A stretch of DNA of 64,000 bases from Phormidium tanganyikae FI6-MK23 (GTDB taxonomy: Bacteria > Cyanobacteriota > Cyanobacteriia > Leptolyngbyales > Leptolyngbyaceae): contig JAHHHU010000003.1 in the NCBI GenBank assembly GCA_019359175.1, positions 1 to 64,000 on the forward strand, given 5' to 3'. A program made the position numbers and the translations under genes. The notes under the pieces are model-generated. The model ran no database searches, was not told the origin of the DNA, and saw only the letters and a program-made list of their open reading frames with translations. Shown here in pieces: positions 36,811-47,995 of the stretch; position 1 is the first letter of the stretch; each line of letters begins with the position of its first letter.

Positions 36811-38016
36811 ATGCAGTGGATTGATTTCCAGAAAACCTCTCATCAACGGCTGATTTATACGCAATTAGATGAAGCCCAGAGCCACGCAAAAAACTTCAGC
36901 CTTAGAGGGCATTCCTTAGTGCGTGGAGTAGCGGGATCTGGTAAATCTTTGGTGCTACACCAACGGGCTGAGAAGCTTGTGCAAGAGAAGTTCGATCGTA
37001 TTCTTGTGCTTTCGTACAATCGCTTTATGCAAGGATGGATCGAGGCGAATCTCGGTCGTAATAAGTTACAAGTTGAATGCAGTACTTTTCATCGCTGGGC
37101 ATTTCAACATTTGAAGTATTCTTATGAGCTTGATCGAGAAAAAGAATCAAGACAAAGACTAATCGAATCTGCACACAAATCGAACTTAAGCTATCAAGCA
37201 ATTTTAGTCGATGAAGCTCAAGATTTTTATGATGAATGGTTTCAAGCATTACTGAAGGTTCTCGATCGAGAAACGAATTCTCTCTTCTTTGTGTACGATA
37301 ATACTCAGTCTGTTTATGGCCAATCGCACCGAAGAAAAAGTGGTTGGAGTTGGGCAAAGCTGGGAATTGATGTTGTTGGACGATCGCAAATTTTTGATCT
37401 CAACTATCGTAATGCTCCTGAAATTTTAGAACTTGCTTGGAAATTCATTCAACCTCATTTAGAAAAGGCTGAAATCAAAGTTGAAAAGCGCGAGAATAGC
37501 CCATCGATTGACAAATTAATCGAGCCTAAAAAGAGAACTTCTCGTAGCTCTGGAATTTCTCCCCTTTTGGTACAGGTTGATGCCGATAAAATTGCGATCG
37601 AGATTTCCAATCAAGTCAAACTTGCACTAGAAAGCCACGCAAATTCTTCAATTGGTATTTTGCTACATCCAACGCATCAAGATATCAAGTCCTTAAAAAC
37701 TCAAATCAGCAAAGAACTATTTTGTTTAGAAATCAGACATCATGCACCAATGAGATCGCAGGAACGACTTGGAAATATTGTCGATCGACCCACGGTAATT
37801 GTGGATTCGTGGAATGCAGTGAAAGGAGTTGAATTTGATGCAGTGATTATTGTCGGCGTTGAGACATCAGAAGAGTTTGAAGAGAAGGCAGGGCTTTATA
37901 CTGCGATGACTCGCGCCAAGGATCATTTAGTTTTAGTTTACGAGGAGAGAAGCTCGATCGTAGAGTCGATCGAGGATATTTTGACTGCTCCTGATCAACT
38001 TCAAGCAGTTTCTTAA
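36811..38016 (+). CDS. Short UvrD/Rep-like superfamily 1 helicase protein
   Basis: From ATG 36811 (GTG 36793 is possible) the protein has 401 residues, much shorter than UvrD. It has Walker [21 protein letters not shown] near 40, motif [11 protein letters not shown] near 125, a motif III-like DNTQSVYG, motif IV-type [18 protein letters not shown] and a late [13 protein letters not shown] plus [16 protein letters not shown] (motifs V and VI). The core helicase motifs are all there, but the 1B and 2B insertions are reduced. The function is unknown. It could be a stand-alone repair or defence enzyme. It overlaps the convergent DUF445 gene by four bases. Confidence 0.8.
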   Translation: MQWIDFQKTSHQRLIYTQLDEAQSHAKNFSLRGHSLVRGVAGSGKSLVLHQRAEKLVQEKFDRILVLSYNRFMQGWIEANLGRNKLQVECSTFHRWAFQHLKYSYELDREKESRQRLIESAHKSNLSYQAILVDEAQDFYDEWFQALLKVLDRETNSLFFVYDNTQSVYGQSHRRKSGWSWAKLGIDVVGRSQIFDLNYRNAPEILELAWKFIQPHLEKAEIKVEKRENSPSIDKLIEPKKRTSRSSGISPLLVQVDADKIAIEISNQVKLALESHANSSIGILLHPTHQDIKSLKTQISKELFCLEIRHHAPMRSQERLGNIVDRPTVIVDSWNAVKGVEFDAVIIVGVETSEEFEEKAGLYTAMTRAKDHLVLVYEERSSIVESIEDILTAPDQLQAVS

Positions 38017-39284
38017 CGCAGTAGAAGTAAAGCAGATTGAAGCGCACCAATGAGGAGTCCTAAAATTCCGCCCAAATTAACGATCGCTTGTAGTTCGCTT
38101 CGGACAATGCCATTGATTGCGTTTTCTAGCTCGGCGGGGGAAGTCGCTTTTACTCGATCGACAATCACTTGGTCAATGTTCAAAATTGGGATCGCTTGAG
38201 CCACAATATTTTCTAAATCTTTCTCTAAATAGCGCTCTAAAATTAGCGCCAATTCTTCACTAATAAGCTCCATCGAAGAGCTAACAGCTTCTGAATTTTG
38301 TAATCGATCTAGAACGACTGAGGCGACATTTTCCCAGTCTACTGATGCGCTAAGTCCTTGCAATACCTCAGAACCACGATCTTGAAGATAATTGCGGACA
38401 CTATCTCGCATCGTTTTACGAAGCTGTCTCACGGTAGAAACAGGCAAATTTTGTAATGAGACATTTTGCAGCCATTCCTTAAAGCGCTGCTTCACGCCGA
38501 GCGAAAAAGTTAGCTCTGATAAAACAGAATTACTCGATTCTTTCTCGTCCAAACAAAACGTTCTGAGTCGAGTTAAAGTATTCCGAACCCCAAACAGATT
38601 TGCAACGACCCAATAAGTTCCACTTGTTTTTTCTCGAAATCCTTCATCGACTACTTGAATATTACGATCGGTCAAAAAATCGATTAATGTTTGGCGTAGA
38701 ACATCAGGTGGAATGACAACTTGAATCAGCCATTCTGAAAGCTTATCTGCTTGTTCTTCGCTTAACTGAAACTCTAGAACAACTTGATCAAAAATATGAT
38801 TTAACTGGTCTTCTAGAAACTCTTCCTGACGCGCTAACACCTTTAGCAATCGCGGTAAAGATTGACCAAATAGATCTTTTAATATATTTCCTAAGATTTT
38901 TGCTGTTTTTTGCTCTTTGCTTTCTTGAACTTGCTCGATCGCTAATTGCAATAACCAAAGAATCGCAGCCTGAACTCGCTCTGGCTGTAGGAGCCGTCGC
39001 GCTAAATTCTGCAACTCTTCAGGAGTTAACAGTGATCCCATGATCGTGTCAGAAATTCGCTTTGCCAAGCGTTCTTGATTGCGTGGAATCAAGCCTGGAG
39101 TAAACGGAATCCGCCGTCTGCCGATATAGAGCGGACGATAAGGGCGGAACAGCATTTTAATCGCAATATCGTTGGTGAAGTAGCCAATCACTCCACCAAC
39201 AACAGGAGGTCCAACAAAAAGCCAGAACGTCGAGAGATCCACAGGGGTTAGACAGAATGAAGGGTGAAGAGGCGATCGCCTCAT
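38013..39284 (-). CDS. DUF445 family membrane protein
   Basis: The 423-residue protein begins with a transmembrane helix ([20 protein letters not shown]) and the DUF445 signature [20 protein letters not shown] followed by [15 protein letters not shown] long helical middle follows, and a C-terminal transmembrane helix ([20 protein letters not shown]). The family spans the envelope, and its role is unclear. It overlaps the menG stop by four bases (ATGA on the minus strand), so the two are co-translated. Confidence 0.87.
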   Translation of the reverse strand: MRRSPLHPSFCLTPVDLSTFWLFVGPPVVGGVIGYFTNDIAIKMLFRPYRPLYIGRRRIPFTPGLIPRNQERLAKRISDTIMGSLLTPEELQNLARRLLQPERVQAAILWLLQLAIEQVQESKEQKTAKILGNILKDLFGQSLPRLLKVLARQEEFLEDQLNHIFDQVVLEFQLSEEQADKLSEWLIQVVIPPDVLRQTLIDFLTDRNIQVVDEGFREKTSGTYWVVANLFGVRNTLTRLRTFCLDEKESSNSVLSELTFSLGVKQRFKEWLQNVSLQNLPVSTVRQLRKTMRDSVRNYLQDRGSEVLQGLSASVDWENVASVVLDRLQNSEAVSSSMELISEELALILERYLEKDLENIVAQAIPILNIDQVIVDRVKATSPAELENAINGIVRSELQAIVNLGGILGLLIGALQSALLLLR

Positions 39285-39973
39285 TTTGTGATAACTAATA
39301 CTCCCATCGTACCGCCCGCGATCGGGTAATGGGTGACAGCGACAAAACCTGCTTGATTTGCCAAGCGAATTTGTTCTTTGCCTGTGGGAAATTTGTCGAG
39401 ACTAGGCGCGATGTAGGCGTATTCTTCGGTAAAGCCGAATCGTTGAGCAGCCGGGACGACGACTTCATCGAGATACCATTGCTGAAACGTGCGAATTAAT
39501 TCGCTCTCTGGGCGGTGCATATCTAGAATTGCCGCTTTTGCGCCAGGTTTGAGAACTCGTTGAATCTCTTTCAAACTGCCCAGAATGTCAACTACGTTTC
39601 GTAAGCCATAGCCCATCGTGGCGGAGTCAAATTGGTTATCGGGGAAGGGGAGATCGAGGACATCGGACTTGATCCAGTGAATCGGTGGCTTGATGCAGCG
39701 ACGTTCACTTCGATCGCGTGCGACTTCTAACTGGGCGGCAGAAAAATCAACGCCGTAAACTTGTCCGGTTTTGCCAACTTTTTCCGCTAGCATTTGGGCG
39801 ATGTCGCCGCTGCCGCAACATAAATCGAGGGTCGTATCTCCGGGTTTTGTGCCGCTCCACTTCACGGTCATTTGTTTCCAAATGCGGTGCTGTCCGAAAC
39901 TCAGACCGTTGTTGAGTTCATCGTAGACCGGGGCAATGCGATCGAATAACGCTTGAATATGATCAGAATTCAT
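39281..39973 (-). CDS. menG: Demethylnaphthoquinone methyltransferase (MenG/UbiE family)
   Basis: SAM-dependent C-methylation of the quinone ring. In cyanobacteria this family finishes phylloquinone for photosystem I. The 230 residues contain the UbiE signatures [36 protein letters not shown] (SAM site), [20 protein letters not shown] and the C-terminal [15 protein letters not shown]. It precedes the DUF445 gene in a two-gene operon. Whether plastoquinone is also a substrate cannot be told. Confidence 0.92.
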   Translation of the reverse strand: MNSDHIQALFDRIAPVYDELNNGLSFGQHRIWKQMTVKWSGTKPGDTTLDLCCGSGDIAQMLAEKVGKTGQVYGVDFSAAQLEVARDRSERRCIKPPIHWIKSDVLDLPFPDNQFDSATMGYGLRNVVDILGSLKEIQRVLKPGAKAAILDMHRPESELIRTFQQWYLDEVVVPAAQRFGFTEEYAYIAPSLDKFPTGKEQIRLANQAGFVAVTHYPIAGGTMGVLVITK

Positions 39974-40074
39974 TTATGATGAGCGCTTCTCTAAAGTTGT
40001 TCTCTCTAAAATTCTAAGTTTTGAGAGGTTCACTTGAGACGGGCAATTTTAGAGAAGGCGCTGATCATTAAATG

Positions 40075-40992
40075 TTAGGCAGCGATCGCACTCTGAATCA
40101 AGCGCGTGCAAGTCAATGCAAGGGCGACTTGTTGCGCTGAAAGATGGAGCAACAAAAGTTCATCTTCTCGCAGGCTTTGCGGGTGTTTCCATTGCAAAGA
40201 CAGAACGGCGAGAACTTCACCTCGGAGCGTGACTGGCACAACAAGATGTGCGCCAAACTCTGGATCGCCTGTTTCGGTCACGACCTGCATTTTCTGATTT
40301 GCGATCGCGTCTTTTACCCGCTCAGATTGCGCTAAGTCTAAATCGCCGCTGATTCCATAAGTTCCGGTCTTCGTGAATACACCATCCTCGATCAGTTGAA
40401 TCACACAGCGATCAGTGAAGAAGTTCTGACCAAAGGCAACTGCGATCGGATCTAAAGTGCTTTCGAGGCTGGTGGCATCTTGGGCGACAGCGACAATCAT
40501 CGATAACAAAGCAGTTTGAGATTGCGATCGACGGAGTTCTTCAGTCCGCTGTTTCAGCAATTCGTAAGTTTCGGCTGCCCGCTGGACTACGGCTTTGAGT
40601 TCGTTCGGGTCCCAGGGCTTGGTGATGTATTTGTATACTTGCCCGGAGTTGATTGCCTCAACGAGATCTTCGACATCGGTAAAGCCCGTCAAAATGATGC
40701 GCATCGTATCGGGAAATTTGGGAACCGTGCGGCTGAGAAACTCGGTTCCTTTCATTTCAGGCATTCGCTGGTCAGAGATAATGACTGCAACTTCGCCTTC
40801 TTCCGCTAACACTTGCAGCGCATGAACGCCGCTTTCTGCTTTAAGAACCTGAAAATCGCGGCGAAATGTCCGGTACAGCAAATCGAGATTGTCCGGTTCG
40901 TCATCGACGACGAGCATTTTAGTTTTCTTGGGTCGATCGAGGGTCATGAATTGGCGGCTGATGGGTTCTAATTCTGGAATGATGTATTCCAT
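40075..40992 (-). CDS. Response regulator: receiver domain plus GAF domain
   Basis: ATG 40992 has a good GGAGTGA 8-10 bases upstream. The 305-residue protein starts with an N-terminal receiver domain at about 25-145 (MLVVDDEPDNLDLLYRTF, phospho-Asp in VIISDQRMPEMKG, Lys in YITKPWDPNELKAVV). A short helical linker follows, then a GAF domain (TDRCVIQLIEDGVFTKTGTY, HLVVPVTLRGEVLAVLSLQW). No DNA-binding or catalytic output domain is seen, so it may signal by protein contact. No cognate kinase is adjacent. An unusual 21-bp repeat array lies upstream. Confidence 0.9.
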   Translation of the reverse strand: MEYIIPELEPISRQFMTLDRPKKTKMLVVDDEPDNLDLLYRTFRRDFQVLKAESGVHALQVLAEEGEVAVIISDQRMPEMKGTEFLSRTVPKFPDTMRIILTGFTDVEDLVEAINSGQVYKYITKPWDPNELKAVVQRAAETYELLKQRTEELRRSQSQTALLSMIVAVAQDATSLESTLDPIAVAFGQNFFTDRCVIQLIEDGVFTKTGTYGISGDLDLAQSERVKDAIANQKMQVVTETGDPEFGAHLVVPVTLRGEVLAVLSLQWKHPQSLREDELLLLHLSAQQVALALTCTRLIQSAIAA

Positions 40993-41090
40993 ACGATCGT
41001 CACTCCTTCGTAGCTGGGGAAACAGGGGGATTCAGTACCCCTAGTTTTGCCACTTTGCCTGGATTTGTAACAGAAATTAGGTTCAGATTC

Positions 41091-41198
41091 AGTTACAGAC
41101 TGCCAATTGGTTACAGACATCACGACATTTGTGACAAACGCGACGCAATTCACCACAAATGTCGTGACATTACTGACCAATGGCATGGCGTTCGTTAG
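41091..41198. repeat. Degenerate 21-bp tandem repeat array
   Basis: Read on the minus strand, units begin at 41198, 41177, 41156, 41135 and 41114 (the last is 18 bases) with consensus GTNACNAATGTCNTGNCNTT. Two units form an inverted pair, TCACGACATTTGTG and its complement (41120-41133 and 41154-41167). The array lies 100-200 bases upstream of the REC-GAF start. It is also an open frame encoding a 7-residue repeat like SNVTTFV/TNVVMSV. Confidence 0.65.
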
Positions 41199-41315
41199 TA
41201 ACGTCGCGCCGTTTCCCATAAACCTGAATCAGATGGTCAATTCGAGGGTGAATTGATCTAGCTGACGCGATCGTTCTCAAACAATCCTTTCGATTTGCTC
41301 ATCTGCTTACTCACC

Positions 41316-42119
41316 CTATCCTGAGATTCTCAAGACGAATCCCCCGTTCGTTGTGACAATCAAATCGTTTCCTAGCGTCGTAATACCTGACGGAATCTGA
41401 TATTTTGCCTTCGCCAAGTCAGCGATCGTATTCACCTTTCCCGCTGCATCGACTTGCACGACTAGCCCAGAGTTAGTCGTTGCCGTTAAGAGATCGCGCC
41501 AAATCGTCACATCAAAAGGAATACCGAATCCTAGCGCTTTGAGATCAACGATCGCTTTCGCTTCGCCTTTTTCGACTCGCACCAACTGCCCATAGGATTG
41601 CGCCACGATGATCGCTTGATTCTGCACGACTAACCCGAACGGATTGCCAAACTGAGTTAGATTTGCGATCAGACTTATCTTTCCGTTCGGACTGACTCGA
41701 ACTAACTCACTGGATGATTCAATCACATCCGTTGAGAGCGTGACTAAATAATCGCCTTGGTCAACCGTGACCCCAAACGGCGCACCATAGAACCCGCTGC
41801 GCTGCGTCAAATCTGCGATCGTTTCAACTTTGCCATCCGGCTTAATTCTCAATAAATAATGTTGCGGCAGATAGCCTGAAACCGTCACGATCAAGTCTTG
41901 TTCTTGGTCGATAATTCCAAATGGCACGCCCAATTCAGCCTGGACTAAATTGACGATCGACGAACTCTTTCCATCCGGTGTAATTTTAAGCAGTTGCCCA
42001 TCGAGTGTCGGTACGATCACATTATTTTTGCTGACCGCCACGCTTTGAAGCGTATAGATATTTAGCTTTTGAGCGATTACCGCAATTTGCATCATCGTAA
42101 AGGTGGGAACTAAATCCAT
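41316..42119 (-). CDS. Beta-propeller (NHL/SMP-30-like) protein
   Basis: The 267-residue protein consists of repeated ~40-residue blades with motifs such as GQLLKITPDGKSSSIVNL, YLLRIKPDGKVETIADLT, ELVRVSPNGKISLIANLT and GLVVQVDAAGKVNTIADLAK, giving about six blades. GVPFGI, GAPFGV, GNPFGLV and GIPFDV recur. No clear signal peptide or catalytic metal site is seen. Such proteins are often ScyE-like, NHL or lactonase-like; this one is probably a binding scaffold. A 9-bp hairpin (41235-41243 with 41250-41258) lies just downstream. Confidence 0.8.
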   Translation of the reverse strand: MDLVPTFTMMQIAVIAQKLNIYTLQSVAVSKNNVIVPTLDGQLLKITPDGKSSSIVNLVQAELGVPFGIIDQEQDLIVTVSGYLPQHYLLRIKPDGKVETIADLTQRSGFYGAPFGVTVDQGDYLVTLSTDVIESSSELVRVSPNGKISLIANLTQFGNPFGLVVQNQAIIVAQSYGQLVRVEKGEAKAIVDLKALGFGIPFDVTIWRDLLTATTNSGLVVQVDAAGKVNTIADLAKAKYQIPSGITTLGNDLIVTTNGGFVLRISG

Positions 42120-42425
42120 CGATCGACAACATAAAGCTAAAAGCCCGATTGTTTCAAGTCAAAAAAGCTTGTGATTTCTAAGCGTAGCAATGTTACCCTC
42201 TACTTGCGGTGCAAACCTCAGATTCTGTTTCCATTCATTCCTGGGTTAATGCCAGCTTGCTTCGGTGTTCCCGCGCTTGAATCGTGAGACAACCCATGTA
42301 AAATAACTGAGTTTCTAAAGCTACTTTACGCTGGACACTAGAAAAAAGTGCAGATGCTTTAACTGCCCGATCAGATTTGAGCAATTTGCGATGCCGTAGA
42401 CAACCGTTAGAAGTGTAAAAGCCCG
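42120..42425. other. Intergenic region between the divergent propeller and HpsJ-like genes
   Basis: A minus-strand open frame (42235-42531) crosses it and reads partly coding-like (FYTSNGCLRHRKLLKSDRAV), but it overlaps the HpsJ-like start and has no ribosome site. I do not annotate it as a gene. No other structure is recognised. Confidence 0.35.
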
Positions 42426-43244
42426 ATGAAAGCAACGAATTCTCTTCCCACAGCCCCCTTTGTCCTCCGACTGATTGGCACAATCTTGATTCTGTCATCG
42501 CTGGTAGACTATCTCTCGGTTCTGATTCCACCCAACTTTTCGGACAAAGCTTGGTTTGCGAATGTCGTGACGCAAGTGGTCGATCGCGGCATTATTCCAA
42601 TGGTCGGACTCGGTTTCTTGTTTGCTGGCTCGTTTTTAGAAAATGGATCGCTCGCAGTGGGCGATCGAGCTAAACCGTTCACGACTTTCCGCTTCTGGGC
42701 GCTGCTGTTGTCGATGCTGCTTGGACTGATATTTCTCGTCGCTTTCCCGCTGCATTTGAATAATACGCGCCAGGTTTCTGATCAGGCGTTGGAGCGGATC
42801 GATCAACAAACGAGAGACGCTGAAAGCCAACTCAATGCCCAAGTGCAACAGCGCCAAGATCAAATCAGTGCAGCACTGCGCGACCCAAATCAGGCGAAGC
42901 AGCTAGACGATCAGCTAAAACAAATTGATGCCGCGATCGCCAGCGGTCAATTGAAAGGCGACCAACTGACTCAGGCACAACGCGCCCAGAAAGAACTGCA
43001 AGCGTTAAAAGCCAATCCAAATTCGGTTGCCGATCGAGCAAAAGAATTCCGCAATACACAGCTCACCAAAATCCGCGAAGATCGCACCAAGGCTGAAAGT
43101 CAAGCGAGAGGCGAGTTTTGGAAAACCGGAGTTCGAGTCGGGATTAGCAGCCTTCTGCTTTCACTCGGTTACTTTGTCATCGGTTGGTCAGGCTTGAGAG
43201 AGATGGGCATTCTCGGCGGCAAACGTAAGCCTGTAATGCGCTAA
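42426..43244 (+). CDS. HpsJ-like membrane protein with coiled coil
   Basis: The 272-residue protein has N-terminal transmembrane segments (FVLRLIGTILILSSLVDYLS, IPMVGLGFLFAGSF, FWALLLSMLLGLIFLVAFPL). A charged coiled-coil region spans about 115-225 (QLNAQVQQRQDQISAALRDP). A last membrane helix follows (VGISSLLLSLGYFVIGWSGL). This layout matches HpsJ-type proteins of cyanobacteria, associated with polysaccharide/hormogonium export. Gene naming is uncertain. A glycosyltransferase follows 107 bases later. Confidence 0.65.
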   Translation: MKATNSLPTAPFVLRLIGTILILSSLVDYLSVLIPPNFSDKAWFANVVTQVVDRGIIPMVGLGFLFAGSFLENGSLAVGDRAKPFTTFRFWALLLSMLLGLIFLVAFPLHLNNTRQVSDQALERIDQQTRDAESQLNAQVQQRQDQISAALRDPNQAKQLDDQLKQIDAAIASGQLKGDQLTQAQRAQKELQALKANPNSVADRAKEFRNTQLTKIREDRTKAESQARGEFWKTGVRVGISSLLLSLGYFVIGWSGLREMGILGGKRKPVMR

Positions 43245-43351
43245 ATCTAGCAAACATCATGAGAGATGAAGTGTAAAAAAAGGGAGAAATAGAGAAGCTC
43301 AGGCATTTCACCTGGCATTTCTTCCTTTTGCCCTCTTCATCTTTTTGTTTT

Positions 43352-44221
43352 ATGTTCTCCATCTTCATCCTGACCCACAACGAAGAAGCCGAAATTGCCG
43401 CTTGTATTGAGTCGGCGTTGTTGTCAGATGATGTAGTCGTGGTGGATTCCTATAGTGACGATCGCACAATGTCGATCGCGCAATCTTATCCGGTCAGAAC
43501 CGTACAGCATGAGTTCGAGAGCCACGGAAGACAGCGAACTTGGATGCTGCGATCGGTTCCGGTGAAATATGACTGGGTTTACATTCTCGAAGCCGATGAG
43601 CGCATGACTCCGGAACTGTTCCAAGAGTGTCTGGATACGAGTCAGACTGCTGAACACGCGGGATATTATGTTGCTGAACGCGTGATGTTTATGGGTCAGT
43701 GGATTCGCCGCAGTACGCAGTACCCCCGTTATCAGTTGCGACTCTTTCAGCGCGAGAAAGTTTGGTTTACCGATTATGGACACACTGAGCGCGAGGTTGT
43801 GGAAGGCTCGACCGGATTTTTGAAAGAAACTTACCCGCATTACACTTCTGGAAAAGGCTTTAGTCGCTGGATCGACAAGCACAATCGCTATTCGACTAAT
43901 GAAGCGATCGAGACTCTGAGACAACTCGAAACCGGATCGCTCAACTGGCAGGCTCTTTTATTTGGACGCTCAGAAGTTGAACGGCGACGCGCCCTCAAAG
44001 ACCTCTCACTTCGCCTACCGTTTCGCCCGCTGATTCGATTTCTTTATATGTATTTTTTGCTCGGTGGCATTCTTGATGGTTATCCAGGTTTTACTTGGTG
44101 TACGTTGCAGGCGTTTTACGAGTACTTAATTTTGCTCAAGGTCTGGGAATTCAAACATCTGCCACCTGAAGCACCCAAAACGGCTGAATCTGCTTACCCT
44201 GTGCCGCGAAATGTAAAATAA
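43352..44221 (+). CDS. Family 2 glycosyltransferase (WaaE/KdtX-like)
   Basis: ATG 43352 gives 290 residues, starting MFSIFILTHNEEAEIAACIE. The GT-A features are DDVVVVDSYSDDRT, the second acidic site in VYILEADERMTPEL, and YQLRLFQREKVWF with YGHTEREVVEG. This pattern fits LPS-core glucosyltransferases of the WaaE type. A C-terminal hydrophobic stretch (LIRFLYMYFLLGGI) may sit at the membrane. The substrate is unknown. Confidence 0.85.
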   Translation: MFSIFILTHNEEAEIAACIESALLSDDVVVVDSYSDDRTMSIAQSYPVRTVQHEFESHGRQRTWMLRSVPVKYDWVYILEADERMTPELFQECLDTSQTAEHAGYYVAERVMFMGQWIRRSTQYPRYQLRLFQREKVWFTDYGHTEREVVEGSTGFLKETYPHYTSGKGFSRWIDKHNRYSTNEAIETLRQLETGSLNWQALLFGRSEVERRRALKDLSLRLPFRPLIRFLYMYFLLGGILDGYPGFTWCTLQAFYEYLILLKVWEFKHLPPEAPKTAESAYPVPRNVK

Positions 44222-44442
44222 TATACCGATCTTATTCGGATATGGTCGATCGGGGATCAATGGTTAAATAAGGAAACTTCAGCTTAGAAATCCCTAAATT
44301 ACTTGCAACATTTCTTTACAACCTTTACAAATAAGGTAATGCTGATTGTAGCTGCGCTTCGGGATCGAATCGGTAGCATGGCAAGATTCGATGTTGGCTT
44401 CCGTTCCCGAAGAATTATATTGATGGCATTCGTTGCCGCTAG

Positions 44443-45153
44443 ATGAAGGGGAGTAGAGTGCCTGTGATCCATCGCCTAAAGCAAGATCTCAAGAATGATC
44501 TGATCGCTGGTTTGCTCGTCGTGATCCCTTTGGCGACGACAATCTGGCTCACTTACACGATCGCGAATTGGGTGATCGATTTTCTCACGCGCGTTCCGAA
44601 ACAGTTGAATCCGTTCGACGGCTTGAACCCGATTCTGGTGAACGTTCTTGATTTCGTCGCTGGTTTGGCGGTTCCGCTTCTCAGCATCCTGTTTATTGGG
44701 CTGATGGCGCGAAATATTGCGGGACGCTGGCTTTTAGATGTAGGCGAACAAGTTTTACAAGCGATTCCGTTAGCAGGCGCGATTTACAAAACGCTGAAGC
44801 AACTTCTAGAAACCGTTCTACGCGATTCGAGCGGCAAGTTTCGACGAGTCGTTTTAGTCGAGTATCCGCGTCAGGGCGTTTGGTCGATTGGGTTTGTCAC
44901 GGGTGCGATCGGGGCTGAAGTCCAATCGCATTTCACCAGCGATATGCTGAGTGTCTTCATTCCGACGACTCCAAATCCCACCACGGGCTGGTATGCGGTT
45001 GTGCCTGAGACGGATGTGATTAATTTGTCGATGCCGATCGAGGATGCGTTTAAGGTGATTATTTCGGGTGGAATTGTCAGCCCGGATGCGATGAATGCGA
45101 TCGTCACAACCAGCACAAAGCGCCCCCTCGTTGAAGCCAGTGCCGACGAATAG
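44443..45153 (+). CDS. DUF502 membrane protein
   Basis: The 236-residue protein has two transmembrane helices (IAGLLVVIPLATTIWLTYTI and VLDFVAGLAVPLLSILFIGL). The DUF502 signatures ARNIAGRWLLDVGEQVLQAI and IPLAGAIYKTLKQLLETVLR follow, then FTSDMLSVFIPTTPNPTTGW. Function unknown; plant homologues (COV) affect vascular patterning. The 221 bases upstream contain only a 35-residue frame I do not trust. Confidence 0.88.
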   Translation: MKGSRVPVIHRLKQDLKNDLIAGLLVVIPLATTIWLTYTIANWVIDFLTRVPKQLNPFDGLNPILVNVLDFVAGLAVPLLSILFIGLMARNIAGRWLLDVGEQVLQAIPLAGAIYKTLKQLLETVLRDSSGKFRRVVLVEYPRQGVWSIGFVTGAIGAEVQSHFTSDMLSVFIPTTPNPTTGWYAVVPETDVINLSMPIEDAFKVIISGGIVSPDAMNAIVTTSTKRPLVEASADE

Positions 45154-45189
45154 TACGCTAATTTGAGGGAGTTGCGATTTTAGAAAAAG

Positions 45190-45966
45190 ATGGCTGTTCT
45201 TCCTCGTGTTTTAGCGCTTGATTTCGATGGTGTGATTTGTGATGGGCTGAAAGAGTATTTCCAAACGGCTTGGAAGGCTTACGCGCAAATCTGGCAGGTT
45301 GAAGCGGCTCCGGATGAGCGTTTTGCTCCTGCGTTTTACCGATTGCGTCCGGTGGTCGAAACAGGTTGGGAAATGCCTGTTTTGATTCGGGCGTTGGTCA
45401 CGGGAATTGAAGAAGAAAAAATCTTGCAAGATTGGGTGTCGATCGCAACTCAAATCATTTCAGAAGACAATCTGAAGCCTTTGGAAATTAGCGCGATCGT
45501 AGACACGATTCGAGATCACCTAATCGCAACAGATCTAGAGAACTGGTTAGCAGAACACGAATTTTATCCAGGAATTCTCGCTCGACTACGATCAATTTTG
45601 AACAGTTCGACTGATTTCGTGATTATCAGTACAAAAGAAGGGCGATTTATTAAACAACTGCTGCAAAAGCAAGGGATTGAACTCAAGGACGAACAGATTT
45701 ACGGCAAAGAATCGAAGCGCCCAAAACCTCAGATTCTGAGTGAACTTAAGCAAGCTTATGGCGAAACCGCTTCGATCTGGTTTGTTGAAGATCGGTTGAA
45801 AACATTACAGGCTGTAGAGAAACAGGAAGCTTTAGCGAAAGTTGCATTATTTCTGGCGGATTGGGGATACAACACGACATCCGAGCGGCAACAGGCGGAA
45901 AAAAGCGATCGAATTCGCCTCCTTTCTCTTGCCCAATTTACCCAAGACTTTTTAAACTGGCTTTAG
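45190..45966 (+). CDS. HAD-superfamily hydrolase
   Basis: The 258-residue protein has HAD motif I LDFDGVICDGLKEYF near the start, motif II VIISTKEGRF near 140, and a motif III/IV region KRPKPQILSEL followed by IWFVEDRLKTL (acidic pair). A helical cap lies between motifs I and II. It is probably a small-molecule phosphatase such as a phosphoglycolate phosphatase, but the substrate is not determined. It converges on psaC. Confidence 0.87.
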   Translation: MAVLPRVLALDFDGVICDGLKEYFQTAWKAYAQIWQVEAAPDERFAPAFYRLRPVVETGWEMPVLIRALVTGIEEEKILQDWVSIATQIISEDNLKPLEISAIVDTIRDHLIATDLENWLAEHEFYPGILARLRSILNSSTDFVIISTKEGRFIKQLLQKQGIELKDEQIYGKESKRPKPQILSELKQAYGETASIWFVEDRLKTLQAVEKQEALAKVALFLADWGYNTTSERQQAEKSDRIRLLSLAQFTQDFLNWL

Positions 45967-45968
45967 AC

Positions 45969-45992
45969 AAAAAAAGAGGGCAAATTGCCCCC
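45969..45992 (-). terminator. Probable psaC terminator
   Basis: On the minus strand, a short GGGC/GCCC stem (45987-45990 with 45978-45981) is followed by a seven-T run at 45975-45969. It is 50 bases beyond the psaC stop. The stem is weak. Confidence 0.5.
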
Positions 45993-46042
45993 ATGACTTT
46001 GAACCCACATAAATGAAAAATGATTGCTGTATGAAGTTTTGC

Positions 46043-46306
<264 letters not shown>

Positions 46307-46456
46307 TTAGTGCTTATGACTTGGCATCATCTGTAGTTCTGAAATGGCACGATATAAAACCGCTTACTCTCAGAATCAATGCCTAGTGTACTCTGGCGTG
46401 TTGTTCTACTCTTTGAGACAGTTGCAAAAGTTTAAATTGCGTAATGTGGAAGTGAT

Positions 46457-47723
<1,267 letters not shown>

Positions 47724-47879
47724 TTAGATGCGTCCGCTTCCCCGATGGGCGAGAACTTGCGGAACGGATTGAGCAGCGTTTAACTGAGCGGCGGGGGAGA
47801 AACGCTCGGTGGCGTAGGAACCGATAGCAACTGCTCCGATGAGCCAGCTAAAGAGTGCAACCAGAGTTTGAGCGCGCAT
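47724..47879 (-). CDS. patX: PatX-type precursor carrying the RGSGR HetR-inhibitory peptide
   Basis: A 51-residue gene directly upstream of hetR on the same strand. It starts ATG 47877-47879 with GAGGA nine bases upstream, and stops at 47724-47726. The N-terminus is an export signal or membrane helix (MRAQTLVALFSWLIGAVAIG). A short Ala/Gln-rich stretch follows, and the protein ends HRGSGRI, with RGSGR at residues 46-50 (47730-47744). RGSGR is the pentapeptide of PatS and PatX that binds HetR and blocks DNA binding. Position beside hetR, size, signal and the terminal HRGSGR(I) match the PatX family. Processing and activity are inferred. Confidence 0.88.
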   Translation of the reverse strand: MRAQTLVALFSWLIGAVAIGSYATERFSPAAQLNAAQSVPQVLAHRGSGRI

Positions 47880-47995
47880 AATAGTACGTCCTCAGTGTGA
47901 TATACCCCTTTTCATCCTTGGGGGCATCACATCAGGACAAAACTGATGAATTCACTCAAATTCGGTAGTCGTACCTACTTGACAAACATTGTGTG

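Noticed and set aside
40968-41219. 83-codon minus-strand frame over the 21-bp array
   Set aside because: It runs into the REC-GAF start and the 7-residue pattern follows directly from the DNA repeat. Reported as a repeat, not as a gene.
42235-42531. 98-codon minus-strand frame before the HpsJ-like gene
   Set aside because: Part of it reads coding-like, but it overlaps the HpsJ-like start and lacks a start signal. It is kept only as a note.
44339-44446. 35-codon frame ending ATGA on the DUF502 start
   Set aside because: The overlap is suggestive of coupling, but the Arg-rich peptide (MLIVAALRDRIGSMARFDVG) shows no recognisable features and is too short to support.
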